Shown here in pieces: positions 16,286-24,959 of a stretch of 64,000 nt of DNA. The translations under genes were made by a program, and so were the position numbers. Under the pieces are notes generated by a model. That model made no database searches. It was not told the origin of the DNA and saw only the letters and a list, made by a program, of their open reading frames with translations. The stretch is from Streptomyces sp. SA15 (lineage in GTDB: Bacteria; Actinomycetota; Actinomycetes; Streptomycetales; Streptomycetaceae): NCBI RefSeq assembly GCF_002291145.1, contig NZ_NTGE01000216.1, positions 58,324 through 122,323 of the forward strand, written 5' to 3'. Positions within the stretch are counted from its first letter, which is position 1. Each line of letters begins with the position of its first letter.

Positions 16286-16681
16286 TCACAGAGGGAGCTT
16301 GAAGCCCACGTGGGAAGCCGTGAAGCCGAGCCGCTCGTAGAAGCGGTGGGCGTCCGTGCGGGTGTTGTCGGAGGTGAGCTGGACCAGCCGGCAGTTCTGA
16401 CGCCGGGATTCGTCGATCGCCCACTCGATCAACTGCGTACCCAGGCCACTGCCGCGCTCATCGGCGTGGACACGCACTCCCTCGATGATCGATCTGGTCG
16501 AGCCGCGCCGGGACAGCCCGAGAATGATCGTGAGTTGCAGTGTGCCGACGACACGGCCCTCGCGGACAGCGACGACCAGATGCTGGTTGGGGTCGGGCGT
16601 GAGGCGCTCCAGCGCCGCCAGATACCGTGTCAGGTCGTCCGGCGACTCACGCTGGGCGCCCAACGGGTCGTCGGCGAGCAT
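16286..16681 (-). CDS. GNAT-family N-acetyltransferase, start region doubtful
   Basis: 131 residues from the first usable ATG (16681, MLADDPLGAQRESPDDL). The acetyl-CoA loop is clear (VRVHADERGSGLGTQLIEWA), as is NTRTDAHRFYERLGF. The same frame continues upstream as LEIRPARAEDVPAIVT, which is the typical first strand and helix of a GNAT domain, but contains no ATG, GTG or TTG before an in-frame TAG (GCATAGAGT). A one-base change (ATAGAGT from ATGAGT) would explain the loss of the real start. The protein may therefore be truncated, start at a rare codon, or reflect a sequence error. Confidence 0.7.
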   Translation of the reverse strand: MLADDPLGAQRESPDDLTRYLAALERLTPDPNQHLVVAVREGRVVGTLQLTIILGLSRRGSTRSIIEGVRVHADERGSGLGTQLIEWAIDESRRQNCRLVQLTSDNTRTDAHRFYERLGFTASHVGFKLPL

Positions 16682-16789
16682 GGTGACGATCGCGGGGACG
16701 TCCTCCGCCCTGGCGGGCCGTATCTCAAGATCTCCCGTGGCCGCACTCTATGCGGGTGTGCCCCACGTAGGCTCGGCGTCTGGAGCGTC

Positions 16790-17728
16790 TCAGGTCGCCG
16801 CCACCGTCACCGGAGCGAAGCGCCGGGTCCAGTCTCCGGGGAGTTCGGCGATGCCGTACGTCATGACCGCGTTGAAAGCGACGGACGCCAGTCCGTGCTC
16901 CTTCGCCCACACCAGCAATTCTTCGTGCCGTACGTCGATGTCGGTGCGCAGCGGGCGGTTGGTGTGGGCGGCGAGGGAAGCGAACAGAGCCTTGGCCGTC
17001 CGTGTGTCACGGGCGATCAGCGGGCCGACAACATGCGTGTCCATGTTGGGCCAGGCGGCCGCGTAGCCGATGATCCGGTCGCTTTCCTCGGCGACGCGCA
17101 ACTGGTCGGCGAAGGCGGGCAGGCGGGTCACGATGTGCGTGCGATCGGCGCCGAACACCTCCTCGTCGAGACGGAGAATGGCGGTGAGATCCTCGGCGGT
17201 CGCCGCACGCGTGATGATCTCGGACTCCGGCTCACCAGCAGTGAAGCGCCCGCGCAGCATTTCGGCCCGGCCGGTGATCTTGAAGCCGAGTTCCTCATAG
17301 AGCGGGCGGCCGTACGGTGTCGCGTGCAGAGTCAGGGGTGTGGTGCCCATCGCCGAGACGATGTGACGCATCAGCCGGCGTCCGATCCCCTGGCGGGCAT
17401 GCCGCTCGGCGACCAGCACCATGCCGATCGACCCGAGAACGGGGCGGTCGTGAGGGCCGTACTCGGTGACCACGCAGGCGCTGACGAGTCCGCCGTCGGG
17501 GTCGTCGATGCCGTAGCCCTTCCCGGCCGCGAGGAGAAAGCCCCACTTGTGCTCCTCGCGTGGCCACCCCCGGTCCTCGGACAAGTCAGCGCAGGCGGTG
17601 AGATCGCGAAGCGTCAGACGGCGAATGGGCAGAGCTGTGGAGGAAGGAGTCGGCACGCAAGTCAGGCTGTCCGACGGGTGCCCTCGACGTCCACCTGTTT
17701 CCGGGCGGACGTACGAGCTTTTGGCCAT
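16790..17728 (-). CDS. GNAT-family acetyltransferase with C-terminal second domain
   Basis: 312 residues at most. The first half is a GNAT domain with LGSIGMVLVAERHARQGIGR (acetyl-CoA loop) and YGRPLYEELGFKITGR. The second half (ITRAATAEDLTAILRLDEEV to TYGIAELPGDW) resembles the second domain of two-domain Gcn5-like acetyltransferases. The acceptor is unknown. The start is uncertain: ATG 17728 gives a 24-residue extension; GTG 17656 (PTPSSTALPIRRLTLRDL) starts closer to the domain. Upstream and divergent lies a parS site and a HAD gene. Confidence 0.8.
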   Translation of the reverse strand: MAKSSYVRPETGGRRGHPSDSLTCVPTPSSTALPIRRLTLRDLTACADLSEDRGWPREEHKWGFLLAAGKGYGIDDPDGGLVSACVVTEYGPHDRPVLGSIGMVLVAERHARQGIGRRLMRHIVSAMGTTPLTLHATPYGRPLYEELGFKITGRAEMLRGRFTAGEPESEIITRAATAEDLTAILRLDEEVFGADRTHIVTRLPAFADQLRVAEESDRIIGYAAAWPNMDTHVVGPLIARDTRTAKALFASLAAHTNRPLRTDIDVRHEELLVWAKEHGLASVAFNAVMTYGIAELPGDWTRRFAPVTVAAT

Positions 17729-17766
17729 GTCATGGCCAACTGCACAGCCTGCGAACAGACGCGGTG

Positions 17767-17782
17767 TGTTTCACGTGAAACA
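17767..17782. other. parS ParB site, perfect consensus
   Basis: TGTTTCACGTGAAACA exactly, in the gap between the divergent GNAT and HAD genes. Confidence 0.92.
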
Positions 17783-17846
17783 CCGGCGAACGGTGATGGT
17801 CCAGATGGCGATCGCGCTAGGAACCGCGCCCTCTAGCCTTACGGAC

Positions 17847-18479
17847 ATGGCGAGACTTCATCTCTTCGACCTCGACGGCACGTTGTTGCACAGAACCACC
17901 GCACCGGTGGAGATTTCCCGGCAACTCGGGTTGGAGGCCGAGGCGGTGGCGCTCGATCAGGCGATCGGAGCGGGACTGATCGGACCGCCCGAGTACGCGA
18001 CGCAGGTGCACGCCCTCTGGGCGGAACTCACCGAGGTGCATGTGACAGCGGCCTTCGAAGGGGCTCCATGGCTTGCGCGTATCCGAGACGTGTGGGCGGA
18101 GATCAGGAAGAACGGCGACTACTGTGCCGTTGTGTCGCTCTCGCCCTCCTTCTTCGTGGAGCGGCTCACTGGCTGGGGCGCTCATGCGGCGTACGGATCC
18201 CGCTTTCCCGCCGTGCCCTTCACCGATCCTGTGGACCCGGCCGGCGTGCTGAGTGCCGCGGCCAAGGTCCTGATCGCCGACCGGTTGTGCGAGGAGTTCG
18301 GGCTGACGCGGGCCGACTGCATCGCGTATGGCGACTCGATGTCGGACAAGGACCTCTTCGGCGCGGTGCCGACCTCCGTCGCGATCAATGCGGACCGCCA
18401 CCTGTCCGGTATCTCGACTCACTCCTACATGGGCCGGGATCTGTGGGAAGCCTATGAATTGGTGCGGCACGCCCGGTAA
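17847..18479 (+). CDS. HAD-superfamily phosphatase (SerB-like)
   Basis: 210 residues from ATG 17847 (MARLHLFDLDGTLLHRTTAP). Motif I is DLDGT with nucleophile Asp8 and acid Asp10; motif II is VVSLSPSFF; motif IV is YGDSMSDKDLF. The helical cap between motifs I and II (GLEAEAVALDQAIGAGL) is the phosphoserine-phosphatase/type C1 kind. It may act on a small phosphomonoester; the substrate is unknown. In-frame starts farther upstream (17796) have no better ribosome binding site. Monocistronic. Confidence 0.82.
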   Translation: MARLHLFDLDGTLLHRTTAPVEISRQLGLEAEAVALDQAIGAGLIGPPEYATQVHALWAELTEVHVTAAFEGAPWLARIRDVWAEIRKNGDYCAVVSLSPSFFVERLTGWGAHAAYGSRFPAVPFTDPVDPAGVLSAAAKVLIADRLCEEFGLTRADCIAYGDSMSDKDLFGAVPTSVAINADRHLSGISTHSYMGRDLWEAYELVRHAR

Positions 18480-18894
18480 TTGAAGGAATTGATGGTTCGC
18501 CCCCGCTCGCATTCGTGGCGGAGGAGGGGGGGACTTGTGTGCGGAGCAGTGGCCGGTATGGTCGACTCCGGTTCGTGTCAGGGTGGGGGAGCGTCGACTG
18601 GGCACCCTGTGCGTGCCGAGAGCGAGGCAATGCAGCTAACGGGACGGAGAGATCGAAGACCCGTATTTCCGGTTATGCGGCCGGGCATCCGTGCCGAGTG
18701 GGACGCTGCGGTGAGAGTGCTGCGGCCAATGTCACACTCTCGCCTTACTTGTCCGTACAGAGCCGGAACACGGGTTGAATGTGGCCACCTTGGCTGCGGG
18801 CACTAGGAAAGCAAGCCATCTGCGGGGGAAGCAGGCACCTCCCGACCGAGGAAGTGCGCAGACCGACCGAAAGATGTTCGAGGCGAGGCACACC
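18480..18894. other. 415-bp gap without a gene
   Basis: Region between the HAD and flavohemoprotein genes. A hairpin is visible near 18712-18748 (GAGAGTG with CACTCTC). It is expected to hold the promoter of the flavohemoprotein, but I cannot identify a convincing -35/-10 or operator. Confidence 0.4.
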
Positions 18895-20562
18895 ATGGAC
18901 GCTCCGACCACCACGTCGGCCGACAACGGCACTTCCGGCGGCGGGGGCGGCTGGTTCACGCCGCGCAAGAAGCCGGCAGCGACTTCCGGCAGCGAACAGG
19001 AGCCGGCCGAGGGCAGCCGTCTGGCCGCGATGCGCCCCGTGGGCAGGACCGCGACAGGCACCGACACGCATGCGTCGACAGAGGACACCGCACCACCCGC
19101 CTCGACGACCGACGACGCACGACAACCCACCTTGGCCAACGGCGAACCTCAGTCCACCGTGGCCGTCGGCGACGGACGGCCTTCCGGGGCGACCGCCGAC
19201 GTACAACCCATCTCGACCGGCGAGCCCGCCCTGATACAGGCCTCCGCGATATCGCCTCCGATATCCGCCCAGACCCAAGCCCTGCCCGCTCAAGAGCCTC
19301 CCGCGTCGCCACCACCGGCCCAAGCGCCGCCCACCGAGCCCCCGCCCGCCGAACAGCGCGTGCCCGCCCAGCGCGCAGCCCCGCCCGGTGACGCCGCCCG
19401 GCCCGGTGACGCCGCCCGGCCCGGTGACGCCTCCCCGCCCGGTGACCCCTCCCCGGACGCCGTACTGATCCGACGGACCATGGCCGAGGTCGGCCCTGTC
19501 GCCGACAAGGTCACGTCGTACTTCTACGCGCTGCTCTTCGTGCGCTACCCCGACCTGAGATCGCTGTTCCCGGCCGCGATGGACACCCAGCGGGACCGCC
19601 TGCTCAAGGCGCTGCTCACCGCGGCCGAGCACATCGACAACACCGAGGTCCTCGTCGACTATCTGCAAAACCTCGGCCGCGGCCACCGCAAGTACGGCAC
19701 CCGGGCCGAGCACTACCCGGCTGTCGGCGAGTGCCTCATCGGCGCCCTGAGTAAGTACGCCTCCGGCATCTGGACCGCGGAGACGGAGGCGGCCTGGATC
19801 CGGGCGTACACGACGATCTCGCAGGTCATGATCGACGCGGCGGCCGCGGACGAGCTGCGCGCCCCCGCCTGGTGGTACGCGGAGGTCGTGTCGCACGACC
19901 TCAGAACACAGGACGTCGCGGTCGTCACGGTCCGCCCCGACCAGCCCTACCCCTTCCTCGCCGGGCAGTACGCGAGCGTGGAGACGCCCTGGTGGCCGCG
20001 GATCTGGCGGCACTACTCCTTCGCCTCGGCCCCCCGTTCCGACGGGCTGCTGTCGTTCCATGTGAAGGCCGTCCCCGCAGGCTGGGTCTCCAACGCCCTG
20101 GTGCACCGCGCCCGGCCCGGCGACATCATCCGGCTCGGTCCGCCCGCCGGTTCGATGACCGTGGACCACACCACCGACAGCGGCCTGCTCTGTCTGGGCG
20201 GCGGCACCGGCATAGCCCCCATCAAGGCGCTCGTCGAGGACGTCGCCGAGCACGGCGAACGCCGCCCGGTCGAGGTGTTCTACGGCGCCCGCACCGACCA
20301 CGACCTCTACGACATCGACACGATGCTCAGACTCCAGCAGTCCCACCCGTGGCTCTCGGTCCGCGCCGTCGTCGACCAGCAGGCGCACCTCCAGCTCCCC
20401 GACGCCATACGCGAGTACGGCCCGTGGAACGAGTACGACGCCTATCTCTCGGGCCCACCCGGAATGATCCGCAGCGGGGTCGACGCGCTCAGGGACATCG
20501 GCATCCCCTCGGAGCGCATACGCCACGACTCGGTGGAAGAGCTCGTCGCCACGGCTCAGTGA
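18895..20562 (+). CDS. Flavohemoprotein-like globin-reductase with long disordered N-terminus
   Basis: 555 residues from ATG 18895 (MDAPTTTSADNG), with GAGGCGAGG upstream. Residues 1-190 are low complexity, rich in Pro, Ala, Gly and Thr, and include four PGDxxx repeats. A globin domain follows (VLIRRTMAEVGPVADKVTSY, YPDLRSLFPAAMDTQRDRLL, with His in GRGHRKYG as likely proximal ligand), then a ferredoxin-reductase domain: FAD motif RHYSFAS and NAD-binding GGGTGIAPIKALVED. Flavohemoproteins oxidise nitric oxide to nitrate with NAD(P)H; here NO dioxygenase or oxygen-sensing roles are possible. The N-terminal tail is unlike ordinary Hmp, which starts at the globin. Confidence 0.85.
   Translation: MDAPTTTSADNGTSGGGGGWFTPRKKPAATSGSEQEPAEGSRLAAMRPVGRTATGTDTHASTEDTAPPASTTDDARQPTLANGEPQSTVAVGDGRPSGATADVQPISTGEPALIQASAISPPISAQTQALPAQEPPASPPPAQAPPTEPPPAEQRVPAQRAAPPGDAARPGDAARPGDASPPGDPSPDAVLIRRTMAEVGPVADKVTSYFYALLFVRYPDLRSLFPAAMDTQRDRLLKALLTAAEHIDNTEVLVDYLQNLGRGHRKYGTRAEHYPAVGECLIGALSKYASGIWTAETEAAWIRAYTTISQVMIDAAAADELRAPAWWYAEVVSHDLRTQDVAVVTVRPDQPYPFLAGQYASVETPWWPRIWRHYSFASAPRSDGLLSFHVKAVPAGWVSNALVHRARPGDIIRLGPPAGSMTVDHTTDSGLLCLGGGTGIAPIKALVEDVAEHGERRPVEVFYGARTDHDLYDIDTMLRLQQSHPWLSVRAVVDQQAHLQLPDAIREYGPWNEYDAYLSGPPGMIRSGVDALRDIGIPSERIRHDSVEELVATAQ
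19384..19455 (+). repeat. 18-bp in-frame tandem repeat, four copies
   Basis: CCCGGTGACGCCGCCCGG twice exactly, then two diverged copies, encoding PGDAAR, PGDAAR, PGDASP, PGDPSP inside the flavohemoprotein linker (residues about 164-187). Copy number is likely to vary between strains. Confidence 0.9.
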
Positions 20563-20575
20563 CAGGTGCCGGACA

Positions 20576-21058
20576 TCAGCCCAGGTCGGGGGCGTGCATG
20601 GCGCGTACACCCTCGATGTTGCCGTCCAGATAGTGCCGCAGCGACAGCGGTACGAGATGGACGGAGGCAATGCCGACGCGAGTGAACGGCACCCGGACGA
20701 TCTCGTACTCGCCGATGGGCTCGTCCACCTCGGGACCGTGCCGCAGGGCCGGGTCCATGGACTCCAGTCGGCAGACGAAGAAGTGCTGCACCTTCACTCC
20801 GGTCGCGCCGCCGTCCTCGCCGATGTGCTCGACGGTGTCGACGAAGCACGGCACCACATCGGTGATCTTGGCGCCGAGTTCCTCGTACACCTCGCGGTGC
20901 AGGGCGTCGACGACGGTCGTGTCCTTCGGCTCGACCCCGCCGCCGGGGGTGAGCCAGTAGGGATCCATGCCGGGCTTGGTGCGCTTGATCAGGATCAGGT
21001 CGTCACCGTCCAGCAGAACGGCACGGGCGGTGCGCTTGACCACGGGTCGGACGGTCAT
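20576..21058 (-). CDS. Nudix hydrolase
   Basis: 160 residues from ATG 21058 (MTVRPVVKRTARAVLLDG). The Nudix box reads GGVEPKDTTVVDALHREVYE, then ELGAKI. The metal-binding REVYEELG core is intact, but the first Glu of the consensus (G-x5-E) is Thr. Nudix enzymes cleave nucleoside diphosphates linked to another moiety; the substrate is not predictable. It converges on the flavohemoprotein and is separated by a degraded parS from the promoter side. Confidence 0.85.
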   Translation of the reverse strand: MTVRPVVKRTARAVLLDGDDLILIKRTKPGMDPYWLTPGGGVEPKDTTVVDALHREVYEELGAKITDVVPCFVDTVEHIGEDGGATGVKVQHFFVCRLESMDPALRHGPEVDEPIGEYEIVRVPFTRVGIASVHLVPLSLRHYLDGNIEGVRAMHAPDLG

Positions 21059-21078
21059 GGGAGAAATGTGGCCCGGCT

Positions 21079-21094
21079 GGTTCCACGTGAAACA
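21079..21094. other. Degenerate parS-like site
   Basis: GGTTCCACGTGAAACA: one mismatch in the core (T to C) and one at the edge. 21 bp upstream of the Nudix start. Confidence 0.5.
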
Positions 21095-21146
21095 TCGCGA
21101 AACGTCATCAGATGAGCTCACCGAGTGATCAGCCGAGAAGGAGGGC

Positions 21147-22124
21147 TCAGCACCAGTCGTCGGCCGCCCGCAGGAGCCACTCATGGGCCCGCGCGATATG
21201 CGGCATCGCCAGCGTGCCGGTGCGCACCACCAGGAAGTACGTCCGCAGCGGCGGCACCGCCGGATCGTGCAGCGCGACGACGTCACCACGCTCCAAGGCG
21301 GGTGCGCACAGATAGCGGGGCAGCACCGCGAGCCCGGCGCCCGCGGCCGCGCAGGCGAGGACCGCGCGCAGGTCGGGGACTATGACGGTGCCCGGGGCGG
21401 CCGGGCGGCAGTCGAAGACGGAAGCCCAGTAGCGGGAGACGAACGGCAGCGACTCGTGGACCTCGACCACGGGGACGTTCTCCAGCTCTGGTGCTCCCTT
21501 GATCAAAGGGACGTTCTCCGGGCACCGCGTCCCCTTGACGGTGGTGAGGGCGTCCAGAGCCCGCGCCCCCTTGTGGCGCTGCTCCCCGGAACCGAGCATC
21601 TCGGCCCAGCGTGGGGCGGCTATCAGAACGTGCTCTTCGTCGCAGAGCGCAGTCGCCGTGAGCAGGGCGCCGCGCGGACGGGCCGTGCTGATGGCCAGAT
21701 CGTGATGCCCGGCGGCCAGTCCCTCCAGCACTTCCTCGGCGTTGCCGAAGGATGTGCGCAGGGCGAAGCCCTGGCCGTCCTCGCCGGTCAGCGCCGTGAG
21801 CGCGGGCAGCGCCCGCTCAGCGGTGAACTCGGGAGGCCCGGCGAGGTGCAGTGTCCGCAGGGAGGACTCGTCGTCGAGCCCGGTCTCGGCGATCTCCACC
21901 AGGGCGTCGAGATGTGGCGCGGCCTTGTGGGCGAGCTCGTCGCCGATGGTCGTCGGGGTCACCCCACGGGCCTGCCGCAGGAACAGAGGGCGACCCAGCT
22001 GCCGCTCCAGGGTGCGGATCTGCGAGGTGACGGCCGGCTGCGACAGGCCGAGCAAGGCGGCGGCGCGGGTGAAGGAGCCGGCCCGGTGCACCGTCACAAA
22101 GGTGCGCAGTAAGGCCAGGTCCAT
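21147..22124 (-). CDS. LysR-family transcriptional regulator
   Basis: 325 residues from ATG 22124 with GAGGAGG 9 bp upstream. The N-terminal helix-turn-helix is canonical: MDLALLRTFVTVHRAGSFTR, AAALLGLSQPAVTSQIRTLE, GRPLFLRQARGVTPT. The C-terminal effector domain includes GFALRTSFGNAEEVLEGLAA, ISTARPRGALL, and LACAAAGAGLAVLPRYL. LysR proteins usually control a neighbouring divergent gene, but upstream here is the 3' end of a PLP enzyme gene on the same strand, so the target is not evident. Confidence 0.92.
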   Translation of the reverse strand: MDLALLRTFVTVHRAGSFTRAAALLGLSQPAVTSQIRTLERQLGRPLFLRQARGVTPTTIGDELAHKAAPHLDALVEIAETGLDDESSLRTLHLAGPPEFTAERALPALTALTGEDGQGFALRTSFGNAEEVLEGLAAGHHDLAISTARPRGALLTATALCDEEHVLIAAPRWAEMLGSGEQRHKGARALDALTTVKGTRCPENVPLIKGAPELENVPVVEVHESLPFVSRYWASVFDCRPAAPGTVIVPDLRAVLACAAAGAGLAVLPRYLCAPALERGDVVALHDPAVPPLRTYFLVVRTGTLAMPHIARAHEWLLRAADDWC

Positions 22125-22356
22125 GGCGACGTCCTCCTCTTCTCTGCCCCCATCTCCCGGCCCCGAGGCAGGGCCCAACTATAAATATGTCGATAGGTCT
22201 CTGTCGCTACTGTGATTGGACACTGACACAGAGTCAACTAGCCTTGGTCGCGCGGTTCTTCGCGCGCAGAACCGAGGGCGGTCCGAGCCACGAGGGGGGA
22301 GGCTCGGACCGTCCGTTGTGCGTAGCCGGACACCGACCCGCGTGGGCGCCGGGCGG

Positions 22357-23559
22357 TCACTGCGCCGATGCGTCCAGCGCACGCAGCACATCCGCCACCA
22401 GGTCCTCGGGGTCCTCGGCACCGACCGAGAAGCGAATGAAGCCCTCCGGCACGTCGTCCCCGCCCCAGCGTCGACGCCGTTCGGCGGTGGATCGCACCCC
22501 GCCGAAGCTGGTCGCGTCGTCCACGAGCCGCAGTGCGTCGAGGAAGCGCTCGGCACGCGCGCGTGTGGGCAGCGTGAAGGAGACCACGCACCCATAGCGC
22601 CGCATCTGCTGCGCGGCGATCTTGTGCGAGGGGTCGTCGGGCAGCCCCGGATAACGCAGCCCGGTCACCTCGGGCCGCTCCCGCAGCACCTCGGCAAGCA
22701 TCAGGGCATTCGCGTTCTGCCGGTCGACGCGCAGCTGGAGGGTGGCGATCGAACGATGCGCGAGCCAGGCCTCCATGGGCCCCGGAATCGCCCCGACGAT
22801 CTTGCGCCAACGGCGTACGGCGGCCATGGCCTCGGCGTCGCGGCCGGTGACGTATCCCAGGAGGATGTCGCCGTGTCCCGTCAGCTGCTTGGTGCCGCTG
22901 GCCACGGAGAAGTCGGCGCCGAGCTCCAGCGGTCGCTGCCCAAGGGGCGTAGCGAGCGTGTTGTCGACGGCGACGAGGGCGCCACGCGCGTGTGCCGCCT
23001 CGCCGAGCCGCCGGATGTCGCAGACGTCGAGCCCCGGGTTCGACGGGCTCTCGATCCACAGCAGCTTCGCGCCGTCGAGGACGTCGAGCTGGGCGTCGCC
23101 GCCGGTCGGCGCGGTGCGCACCTCGATGCCGTACGCCTCCAGTTGGGCGCGCGCCAGGGGCAGCGCCTGGTAGCCGTCGCTGGGCAGGACAACCGCGTCG
23201 CCGGCGCGCAGCTGCGAGAAGAGCACCGAGGAGGTGGCGGCCATGCCCGAGGCGAACACGAGCGTTTCGACGCCGTCCTGCCCGGGTGTCTCCAACTCGC
23301 CGATGGCGCGCTCCAGCAGGGTCCAGGTCGGGTTGTCGTCGCGGCCGTAGCCGTACGGACCCGTCACCTCACCCGGCAGATGGAAATGGGCGGCGAACAC
23401 CGGACCGGGCAGGGTCGGCTCGTGCTTGACCGGCTCGGGCAGCCCGGCCCGCACCGCGCGCGTGCCGTCGCCGCCGGCGGGAAGCGGCCCCTGCTCACTC
23501 GTACCGCTCATGCCGTCACCGCTGTCGGAAGGCAGCCCCTGCCCAGTCGTACGGCTCAT
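22357..23559 (-). CDS. Cystathionine gamma-lyase/synthase-type PLP enzyme
   Basis: 400 residues, Cys/Met metabolism PLP-dependent family. The cofactor Lys is K224 in SVASGTKQLTGHGD; ETLVFASGMAATSSVLF binds the PLP phosphate, and WIESPSNPGLDVCDI with AVDNTLATPLGQRPL are the usual active-site strands. Members interconvert homocysteine, cystathionine and cysteine; lyase is the most likely role. The first 30 residues are Gly/Ser/Asp-rich and an alternative start lies at ATG 23511 (MSGTSEQ). It overlaps ptpA by 4 bp, so the two are translationally coupled. Confidence 0.88.
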   Translation of the reverse strand: MSRTTGQGLPSDSGDGMSGTSEQGPLPAGGDGTRAVRAGLPEPVKHEPTLPGPVFAAHFHLPGEVTGPYGYGRDDNPTWTLLERAIGELETPGQDGVETLVFASGMAATSSVLFSQLRAGDAVVLPSDGYQALPLARAQLEAYGIEVRTAPTGGDAQLDVLDGAKLLWIESPSNPGLDVCDIRRLGEAAHARGALVAVDNTLATPLGQRPLELGADFSVASGTKQLTGHGDILLGYVTGRDAEAMAAVRRWRKIVGAIPGPMEAWLAHRSIATLQLRVDRQNANALMLAEVLRERPEVTGLRYPGLPDDPSHKIAAQQMRRYGCVVSFTLPTRARAERFLDALRLVDDATSFGGVRSTAERRRRWGGDDVPEGFIRFSVGAEDPEDLVADVLRALDASAQ

Positions 23560-24047
23560 GCCGCCCGTCCCTCCACGTGCTCACGTACCGCGGCGAGCAG
23601 GCCGTCGCTCGCCGCCTCCACCATCTCAAGGCACTCCTCGAAGCCGTCCAGGCCCCCGTAGTACGGGTCCGGTACGTCGAGGTCGGCGCCCGCGGAGGAG
23701 TCGTACGAACGGAGCAGCCGCACCTTCTGCGCGTCCTCCGCGGAGGGCGCCAGGCGGCGCAGAGCCCTGAGATGGCCGGCGTCGAGGGCGATGACGAGGT
23801 CGAGGCGGGAGAACCAGGAGACCTGGAACTGCCGGGCGGTGTGCTCGCTGTCGTAGCCGTTGTTCCCCAGGACCGTGACGGTGCGTGGGTCGGCGCCGTC
23901 GCCCTCGTGCCAGCCGCCCGTGCCCGCGCTGTCGACCTCGACCAGGCCGTCCAGCCCGGCCTCCTGGATGCGGGCACGGAAGACGGACTCGGCCATCGGG
24001 GAGCGGCAGATGTTGCCGGTGCAGACGAAGCAGACGCGGTAGGTCAT
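23556..24047 (-). CDS. ptpA: Low-molecular-weight protein tyrosine phosphatase PtpA
   Basis: 163 residues. The P-loop C-x5-R is at the N-terminus (CTGNICRS, Cys9 to Arg15) and the general acid Asp127 is in VPDPYYGG, exactly as in LMW-PTPs. In S. coelicolor and S. lividans PtpA was shown to be a cytoplasmic phosphotyrosine phosphatase whose overexpression raises antibiotic production. It is the upstream partner of a 4-bp-overlapping pair with the PLP enzyme, and 7 bp after the end of the small membrane protein gene, so the three probably form one operon. Confidence 0.92.
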   Translation of the reverse strand: MTYRVCFVCTGNICRSPMAESVFRARIQEAGLDGLVEVDSAGTGGWHEGDGADPRTVTVLGNNGYDSEHTARQFQVSWFSRLDLVIALDAGHLRALRRLAPSAEDAQKVRLLRSYDSSAGADLDVPDPYYGGLDGFEECLEMVEAASDGLLAAVREHVEGRAA

Positions 24048-24054
24048 GGGGCGC

Positions 24055-24432
24055 TCAGTCCCCGTCGGGTAGGACGACGTTCAGTGCCCAGGACACGATC
24101 GAGATGATCAGGCCACCGACGACGGCGGTCCAGAAGCCCTCGACGTGGAAGCTCAGGTCCAGCTTGTCGGCCAGCCACGATGTGAGCAGCAGCATCAGCG
24201 CGTTCACGACCAGGGTGATCAGGCCGAGCGTGAGGATGAACAGCGGGAAGGTCAGCACCTTCACCACCGGCTTGACCAGGAAGTTCACCAGACCGAAGAC
24301 CAGGGCGACGAGGATCAGTGTCCAGACCTTTTTGCCCGTGCTGTCACCGGTCAGGGTGATCTTGTCGAGCAGCCATACGGCGACCGCCAGGGCGCCCGCG
24401 TTGGCGATCGTCTTGACTACGAAATTCTTCAT
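24055..24432 (-). CDS. Four-helix membrane protein of the phage-holin superfamily IV
   Basis: 125 residues with four predicted membrane segments (ANAGALAVAVWLLDKITL, VWTLILVALVFGLVNFLV, VLTFPLFILTLGLITLVVNA, FWTAVVGGLIISIVSWALNV). The pattern G-L-V-N-F-L-V-K-P-V before helix 3 is typical of the widespread 4-TMS family (PF04020). No lytic role is known in bacteria that carry it on the chromosome. First gene of the run leading into ptpA. Confidence 0.85.
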   Translation of the reverse strand: MKNFVVKTIANAGALAVAVWLLDKITLTGDSTGKKVWTLILVALVFGLVNFLVKPVVKVLTFPLFILTLGLITLVVNALMLLLTSWLADKLDLSFHVEGFWTAVVGGLIISIVSWALNVVLPDGD

Positions 24433-24492
24433 GTGTCTGATCGTGGCAGACGAGATCGGCTACGAGCAGTGGGACAAGGGCGGACGAGGGCG

Positions 24493-24810
24493 ATGAAGGC
24501 ATTCCGGCTGGATGAACTGGAGGCGGAACGCGCCGCCAATGAGGGTGCCTACCTGCAGTTTCTGCGGGAGCGGAACATGTCCGTCGGCCTGTACGCACTC
24601 GACGCGGGCGAGCATGATCCACAGAAGCCGCACAATCAGGACGAGGTCTACTTCATTGTGAGCGGCCGTGCCGCGATCACCGTAGGACTGGAGACCACCC
24701 AGGTGGCCCGCGGCAGCGTGGTGTACGTGCCGGCCGGCGTCGCACACAAGTTCCACCACATCAGCGAGGACCTCCGGGTCCTGGTGGTGTTCTCTCCCCC
24801 GGAGAGCTGA
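24493..24810 (+). CDS. Small single-domain cupin protein
   Basis: 105 residues from ATG 24493 (MKAFRLDELEAERA). The cupin barrel shows HNQDEVYFIVSGRAAITVG (motif 1, with His and Glu ligands) and GSVVYVPAGVAHKFHHI (motif 2, His ligand), so it probably binds a metal. Cupins of this size serve as isomerases, dioxygenases or sensors; the specific role is unknown. Divergent from the 4-TMS gene. Confidence 0.82.
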   Translation: MKAFRLDELEAERAANEGAYLQFLRERNMSVGLYALDAGEHDPQKPHNQDEVYFIVSGRAAITVGLETTQVARGSVVYVPAGVAHKFHHISEDLRVLVVFSPPES

Positions 24811-24959
24811 CCTGCGACCTCGGGGTTCCCTAGGGGATCAGTCAGGGGCGGACAAGGGATGCGAGGCCCCCGTTGGACCCCCTCCTCGCCCTAGCATCGA
24901 GTGCAGGACATCGGAAGATCCGGCACCAGGAGTGCCGGGCACCAGAGAGGTAAAGGGCG

